A stretch of DNA of 39,345 nt, from positions 1 to 39,345 of the forward strand of contig NZ_JAELTI010000046.1 in assembly GCF_016428755.1 (NCBI RefSeq), written 5' to 3'. Below, piece after piece: positions 35,313 through 39,345 of the stretch. Position 1 is the stretch's first letter, and every line of letters starts with the position of its first letter. This DNA is from Allobosea sp. ASV33 (GTDB lineage: Bacteria; Pseudomonadota; Alphaproteobacteria; Rhizobiales; Beijerinckiaceae). Under the pieces are notes generated by a model. That model did not search any database. It was given only the letters and a program-made list of their open reading frames with translations, and had not been told where the DNA came from. The translations under genes were made by a program, and so were the position numbers.

Positions 35313-36473
35313 TCAGGGCCTGACGAGCTGCGGGCTCAGATTCGGCGCGAGATTGGGCGCGACGATCCGCACGGTCCGGCGCTCGCCGGTGGTGCTGCGC
35401 GATTCGCTCTTCAGGCCGTCCTTCTTGTCGAGCACCTTCTCGCCGACGATGTCCGGCCCGACGCCGGCCGACTCGGTGCCGGCCGTCGGCGAATCTTCGG
35501 ACGGCATCGGCTTCTCCTCGGGGACGGCCGGAACCGGTGCCACGGCCGCCGGCTGCGGCGTCGCGCCCTTGCGCTTCGGATCGACCTTGGGTCGCGACAA
35601 TTCGGCGGCGCGCTGCTCGCTGACGATGACGTCGCCCTTGCGCTTGTCGAGCAGATACTCGGCATCCTTGAGGGCGGCCGACCAGCTCTGCCCCTGGCCG
35701 CGGCAGGTGCAGGCGGCATCGAAGCTGCGGGTGTATTTCCCGGCATTGGCCAGGGAGGAATAGGGCTGCCCGGTCGCGCGGGATGCGGCGTTCTGGATGT
35801 CGCCGCCCGCGCTCATGCCATAGGCCAGCGTCTCGGTGCCCGGGCAGAGCGCCTGGCACATCTCGTCGCCATTGCCGGTGTTGTTCCCGAGCGGGAAGAA
35901 GAAGCCGTCGCAGGTCCGCACGCAGACGGTCTGCGGCCCGCCGAGCCTGGGCTTCGCCGGTTCGGTCGGCTGCTCGGGATCGAGCTCCGGCAGGGTCGAA
36001 TCGATTTCGCCGGGGCCGGGATCGCGCCCGAAGATCGTGTCGAAGAAGCCGCGCGGCTGCGCCCGGCAATTGTTGTTGATGGCGGCCGCGAGCTGGGCGC
36101 GGCGCTGCTCGATGCCGCCGCCCTCGGCCTGGCGCTGCAACTGGCCATACTGGTTCTGCAACTGGCCGAGCTGCTGGCGGATGAAATTGCACTGCGGCGG
36201 CGGCGAGTCGAAGAAGCTGAAGCCGCGGTCGCAGCCCATCGAGCGATACTGGTTGCTCAACTGCGCGAGCTGGGCGCCGACGCGTTGCGCGGCCTGTGCC
36301 GCGCGCGGATCGCTGCCGCTGCGCCCCTGCAGGCTTTCGAGCTCGGCCCGCCAGGCATTGCAGGAAGCCGACTGCGCCACGGCGGTACCACCGAGGGCGG
36401 CCAGCATCACGAGGGCCATGCCGAAGCGTCGGGAAAGTCGCAGCATCATCGCAGGTCGGGTCACGTCATCCAT
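35313..36473 (-). CDS. DUF2865 exported protein
   Basis: The 386-residue protein has a signal peptide (ending near TAVA-QSASC). A Gln-rich helical region with cysteines follows (QQLGQLQNQYGQLQRQ), then the DUF2865 core with its hallmark VCVRTCDGFFFPLGNNTGNGDEMCQALCPG (about residues 184-213). The Pro/Lys-rich C-terminal tail is likely disordered. The family is restricted to Rhizobiales and its function is unknown; the many cysteines suggest disulfides in the periplasm. Starts at 36473, 36449 or 36446 are all possible. Confidence 0.88.
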   Translation of the reverse strand: MDDVTRPAMMLRLSRRFGMALVMLAALGGTAVAQSASCNAWRAELESLQGRSGSDPRAAQAAQRVGAQLAQLSNQYRSMGCDRGFSFFDSPPPQCNFIRQQLGQLQNQYGQLQRQAEGGGIEQRRAQLAAAINNNCRAQPRGFFDTIFGRDPGPGEIDSTLPELDPEQPTEPAKPRLGGPQTVCVRTCDGFFFPLGNNTGNGDEMCQALCPGTETLAYGMSAGGDIQNAASRATGQPYSSLANAGKYTRSFDAACTCRGQGQSWSAALKDAEYLLDKRKGDVIVSEQRAAELSRPKVDPKRKGATPQPAAVAPVPAVPEEKPMPSEDSPTAGTESAGVGPDIVGEKVLDKKDGLKSESRSTTGERRTVRIVAPNLAPNLSPQLVRP

Positions 36474-36739
36474 AGTCGAGCCGGCAAACCGGCCCTGTCC
36501 GGGAGCAGTGGTCTAGAACACCCGCCAAACACGACGGAACTATGGAGCGGAGCCTCGCCAGACAGGCCGCGGGGACGCTCCATCGCGAGGGCATCGCATG
36601 CCATATTCGGGAGGGCGCAGCAATCCGGGGACGCGTGCGCCGTCGCTGTGGTGGAAAACCTCCGCTTTCGTTAGAAGACCTGCGGCTGCGGCCCGTCCGC
36701 GCCGGCCTTCCGTGCAGCGCCAACGAGGCAAGCCCGCCC

Positions 36740-37690
36740 ATGTCCGACTATCTGCCTCTTCACGAAGCCGTCATCCCGGAGCTGCCGAACTACTATCGCG
36801 GCAAGGTCCGCGAGAATTACGACCTGCCCGACAACCGCCGCATCCTGATCTCGACCGACCGGCTCTCGGCCTTCGATCGTGCGATCGCCTCGATCCCGCT
36901 CAAGGGCCAGGTGCTGACGCAGACGGCACGCTACTGGTTCGAGCAGACCGCGGATATCTGCCCCAACCATGTCCTGGAATATCCCGATCCGAACGTCGTC
37001 GTCGGCAAGCGGCTGGATATCCTGCCCGTCGAGATGGTGGTGCGCGGCTATCTCGCCGGCACGACCGGCACCTCGATCCTGACCATGTACAAGCAGGGCC
37101 GGCGCGAGATGTACGGCATGACGCTGCCGGATGGCCTGCGCGACAACGAGGCGCTGCCGCAGGCGATCATCACCCCTACCAGCAAGGCCTTCGACGGCGG
37201 CCATGACGAGCCGCTCTCGGCCGCGCAGATCGTGGGCGAGGGGCTGCTGACGCAGAAGCAATGGGACGAGGTTTCGGCCTATGCGCTGGCGCTCTTCGCC
37301 CGCGGCCAGAAGCTCGCTCGCGAGCGCGGCCTGATCCTCGCCGACACCAAATACGAGTTCGGCACCGATGCCGAGGGGCGCATCCTGCTCGCCGACGAAA
37401 TCCATACGCCGGATTCGAGCCGCTACTGGTTCGCCGAAAGCTATCCCGAACGCTTCGCCTCCGGCGGCAAGCCCGAATCCTTCGACAAGGATTTCGTGCG
37501 CAACTGGGTCGTGGCGCGCTGCGATCCCTATACGCAGGATCTGCCGCCGATCCCGCAGGAACTGATCGACCAGACCTCGGCGGTCTATGTCCGGGCTTTC
37601 GAGGCGATCACCGGGACGGCCTTCGCCTACCCGCCGAAGGGCGAGGATCCGGCTGAGCGGATCAGGCGCAATCTCGCGCGGTACTTCTGA
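36740..37690 (+). CDS. purC: Phosphoribosylaminoimidazole-succinocarboxamide synthase
   Basis: SAICAR synthase joins aspartate to CAIR with ATP in de novo purine synthesis. The 316-residue protein shows [46 protein letters not shown] and LADTKYEFG, the substrate and nucleotide contacts of the family. The length corresponds to the longer bacterial/fungal type rather than the 240-residue E. coli type. The ATG at 36740 follows CGAGG and starts the conserved region; the frame stays open upstream without similarity. It is not in a pur operon here, and is divergent from the DUF2865 gene. Confidence 0.96.
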   Translation: MSDYLPLHEAVIPELPNYYRGKVRENYDLPDNRRILISTDRLSAFDRAIASIPLKGQVLTQTARYWFEQTADICPNHVLEYPDPNVVVGKRLDILPVEMVVRGYLAGTTGTSILTMYKQGRREMYGMTLPDGLRDNEALPQAIITPTSKAFDGGHDEPLSAAQIVGEGLLTQKQWDEVSAYALALFARGQKLARERGLILADTKYEFGTDAEGRILLADEIHTPDSSRYWFAESYPERFASGGKPESFDKDFVRNWVVARCDPYTQDLPPIPQELIDQTSAVYVRAFEAITGTAFAYPPKGEDPAERIRRNLARYF

Positions 37691-37698
37691 GGCGCGCC

Positions 37699-37800
37699 GT
37701 CATTCTCGGGCGGAGCGCAGCGCAGACCCGAGAATCTCTTGCAGAAGGAGGCACTGGAGTCTCCGCGTCATGAGATGCTCGGGTCAAGCCCGAGCATGAC
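37699..37800. repeat. Palindromic intergenic repeat, copy D
   Basis: A 102-base element made of two local hairpins (ATTCTCGGG/CCCGAGAAT and ATGCTCGGG/CCCGAGCAT) bounded by GTCATTCTCGGG and CCCGAGCATGAC. The layout matches copies A-C, but the sequence is more distant. It lies between convergent purC and the MarR gene. Confidence 0.75.
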
Positions 37801-37821
37801 GGCTGCTGCCGAGATGGCTCT

Positions 37822-38319
37822 CTAAGCCCCATCTTCCTCGCGATAGTTCCCGGCGAGATGGCGCCCCCGCTCGGTCAGCGTCGAGAGCACGCGTTCGAAC
37901 ACCTTGAGCTCGTCGGGCGCGATGCCCTCGATCCAGCGGGCCTCGAAGTCGAGAGCCAGCGGCACGATCTGGTCGTAGATGCGCTTTCCCGCCGCAGTCA
38001 GCGTGACGAAGGATTCGCGCCGATCCTGCCGGTTTTCCGCGCGTGAGACGAGGCCGCGCTTCTCCAGTTCGCCGACCGCGCGCGAAACCTTGGTCTTGTG
38101 CATCTGGGCGAGCTCGCCGATGTCGCGCGAGGTCAGCTTGCCGAATTCGCCGAGCTGCGCCACGACCCGCCATTCCGGGATGCCGATGCCGAAATGCTCG
38201 CCATAGATGCGCCCGAGCGCCCGGCCGCCGAGCGTGCCGACGACATTGAGGCGATAGGGCAGGAAGCGCTCCAGATGGAGCGCCTTGGTTTCGGGGTCGA
38301 CGGGTGGTTTCGTTGTCAT
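37822..38319 (-). CDS. MarR-family transcriptional regulator
   Basis: The 165-residue dimeric winged-helix repressor has helices at its ends, a DNA-binding helix-turn-helix (SRDIGELAQMHKTKVSRAVGELEKRGLV, 64-91) and a wing with the conserved D-R-R (NRQDRRESFVTLT). Such proteins release DNA on binding a small aromatic or other ligand. The start at 38319 is chosen by length; a longer frame overlaps the upstream TRAP gene. It lies 20 bases downstream of the TRAP binding-protein gene on the same strand, so they are likely co-transcribed and it may regulate that uptake system. Confidence 0.88.
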   Translation of the reverse strand: MTTKPPVDPETKALHLERFLPYRLNVVGTLGGRALGRIYGEHFGIGIPEWRVVAQLGEFGKLTSRDIGELAQMHKTKVSRAVGELEKRGLVSRAENRQDRRESFVTLTAAGKRIYDQIVPLALDFEARWIEGIAPDELKVFERVLSTLTERGRHLAGNYREEDGA

Positions 38320-38339
38320 AGCGATTTGGAAGACGCGCC

Positions 38340-39345
38340 TCAGCGCGCCTTCAGCCTGTTCATGAACGAGTCGTAGGAGAGTTCGGCGATCTGCCACCAG
38401 AGCAGGTTCTCGCCGCGGAAGGCGACCATCGAATCGTAGCCCTTCTTGAAGTCCGGGCTCTTGGCGCTGGTCTCGGCGTAATATTCCTCGGCCGCCTTGA
38501 GCGCCGCTTCCATCACGGGCAGCGGGAAGCCGCGCAATTGCGCGCCCTGCGCCACCAGACGGCGCAGGCCGCCGGGATTGACGAAGTCGTACTTCGCCAG
38601 CATCCAGTTATTGGCCGCCTCGCAGGCGTTCTGCACGATCGCCTGATAGTGCTTCGGCAGCTTGGCCCAGGCGTCCTTACCGATGATCAGGTGCAGCATC
38701 GCGCCGCCCTCCCACCAGCCGGGATAGTAGTAGTACTTGGCGACGCGGATGAAGCCGAGCTTCTCGTCGTCATAGGGGCCGACGAACTCGGCCGCGTCGA
38801 TCGAGCCGCGCTCCAGCGCCGGATAGACGTCGCCGGGCGCGATCTGCGTCGGCACCACGCCGAGCTTGGCGAGCACCGCCCCGCCCATGCCGCCGATCCG
38901 GAACTTCAAGCCCTTGAGATCGTCCACGCCCTTGAGCTCGTTGCGGAAGAAGCCGCCCATCTGGCAGCCGGAATTGCCGCAGGGGATCGAATAGGCGTTG
39001 AAGCGGTCGAGCACGCCGTTGACGATCTGCTCGCCGCCGCCGAAATACCACCAGCTATGCTGCTGGCGGGCGTTGAGGCCGAAGGGGATGCCGGTGCCAA
39101 GCCCCAGCGTCGGGTCCTTGCCGATATAGAAATAGGTCGGCGAATGCGCGCATTCGACCGTGCCGGACGAGACTGCGTCGAGCGCCTGCAGGCCGGGCAC
39201 GATTTCGCCGGGCGCGAAGACCTGGATCTCGAACTTGCCGTCGGTCGCCTCGGAGACGTATTTCGAGAATTGCTGGGCCGTGCCGTAGATCGTGTCGAGC
39301 GACTTCGGGAAGCTCGACGTCAGCCGCCATTTCACCTCGGGCTGG
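38340..39345 (-). CDS. TRAP transporter binding protein DctP, TakP-like (5' end outside window)
   Basis: The coding frame runs off the end of the window; the visible 335 residues begin QPEVKWRLTSSFPKSLDTIYG, the start of the mature protein, so only the signal peptide and a few residues are missing. The sequence closely follows, from memory, the TakP-type 2-oxo acid binding proteins: ATDGKFEIQVFAPGEIVPGLQ, KFRIGGMGGAVLAKLGVVPTQI, VGPYDDEKLGF, YYYYPGWWEGG. The substrate is probably a 2-oxo or other carboxylic acid. The DctQM permease genes are not in the window. Confidence 0.9.
   Translation of the reverse strand, partial: QPEVKWRLTSSFPKSLDTIYGTAQQFSKYVSEATDGKFEIQVFAPGEIVPGLQALDAVSSGTVECAHSPTYFYIGKDPTLGLGTGIPFGLNARQQHSWWYFGGGEQIVNGVLDRFNAYSIPCGNSGCQMGGFFRNELKGVDDLKGLKFRIGGMGGAVLAKLGVVPTQIAPGDVYPALERGSIDAAEFVGPYDDEKLGFIRVAKYYYYPGWWEGGAMLHLIIGKDAWAKLPKHYQAIVQNACEAANNWMLAKYDFVNPGGLRRLVAQGAQLRGFPLPVMEAALKAAEEYYAETSAKSPDFKKGYDSMVAFRGENLLWWQIAELSYDSFMNRLKAR

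Noticed and set aside
1..39345. Possible CRISPR array, prophage, insertion sequence or integron
   Set aside because: No regularly spaced direct repeats, transposase, integrase or phage structural genes are present on either strand; the only tRNA gene shows no attachment-site duplication that I can see.

Overview
The window is GC-rich chromosomal DNA from an alphaproteobacterium, most likely a member of the Hyphomicrobiales close to Bosea. This rests on gene content (DUF2865 and DUF2059 proteins, an Omp25/31-type beta-barrel protein, a class II DAHP synthase, a second GluRS-type gltX) and on codon bias. It is an inference without database searches. There is no phage, transposon, plasmid or CRISPR signature. 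The window looks like ordinary housekeeping and transport chromosome with a few poorly described loci.

Layout. 1-5.7 kb: end of an unknown gene, a spermidine-synthase-like methyltransferase, an MFS exporter, a polar amino acid ABC operon (binding protein and two permeases, no ATPase) and a type I methionine aminopeptidase. 5.8-10.9 kb: a 3-hydroxyisobutyrate-dehydrogenase-family enzyme, an EamA/Bcr exporter pair, and a soluble chemoreceptor fused to a PilZ-like domain and a C-terminal sensor-like domain. 11.1-15.5 kb: an unrecognised three-gene membrane operon ending in a vWA-like protein, lying just downstream of moaA, with a divergent DUF971 gene. 15.6-20.5 kb: two cell-wall enzymes (L,D-transpeptidase; lytic transglycosylase), an SGNH-like membrane protein, four small or secreted proteins and a possible small RNA. 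20.6-23.4 kb: tRNA-Val(CAC), gph, a duplicated-motif secreted protein, rpiA and a DUF2059 protein. 23.5-29.5 kb: an epimerase/reductase, a complete tctCBA tripartite carboxylate transporter, and glutathione reductase. 29.7-39.3 kb: class II DAHP synthase, an outer-membrane protein, gltX, a KgtP-like 2-oxoglutarate permease, a DUF2865 protein, purC, a MarR regulator and a truncated TakP-like TRAP binding protein.

Themes. Uptake of small organic acids and amino acids recurs (ABC, TctABC, KgtP-like, TRAP), as expected of a heterotroph that scavenges carboxylates. Most convergent gene pairs are separated either by a perfect intrinsic terminator or by one of four related ~100-130 bp palindromic elements. 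All four elements seen lie between the 3' ends of convergent genes. The best candidates for undescribed biology are the three-gene membrane/vWA operon (11084-13917), the MCP-PilZ-sensor fusion (9138-10904) and the convergent-junction palindromes.
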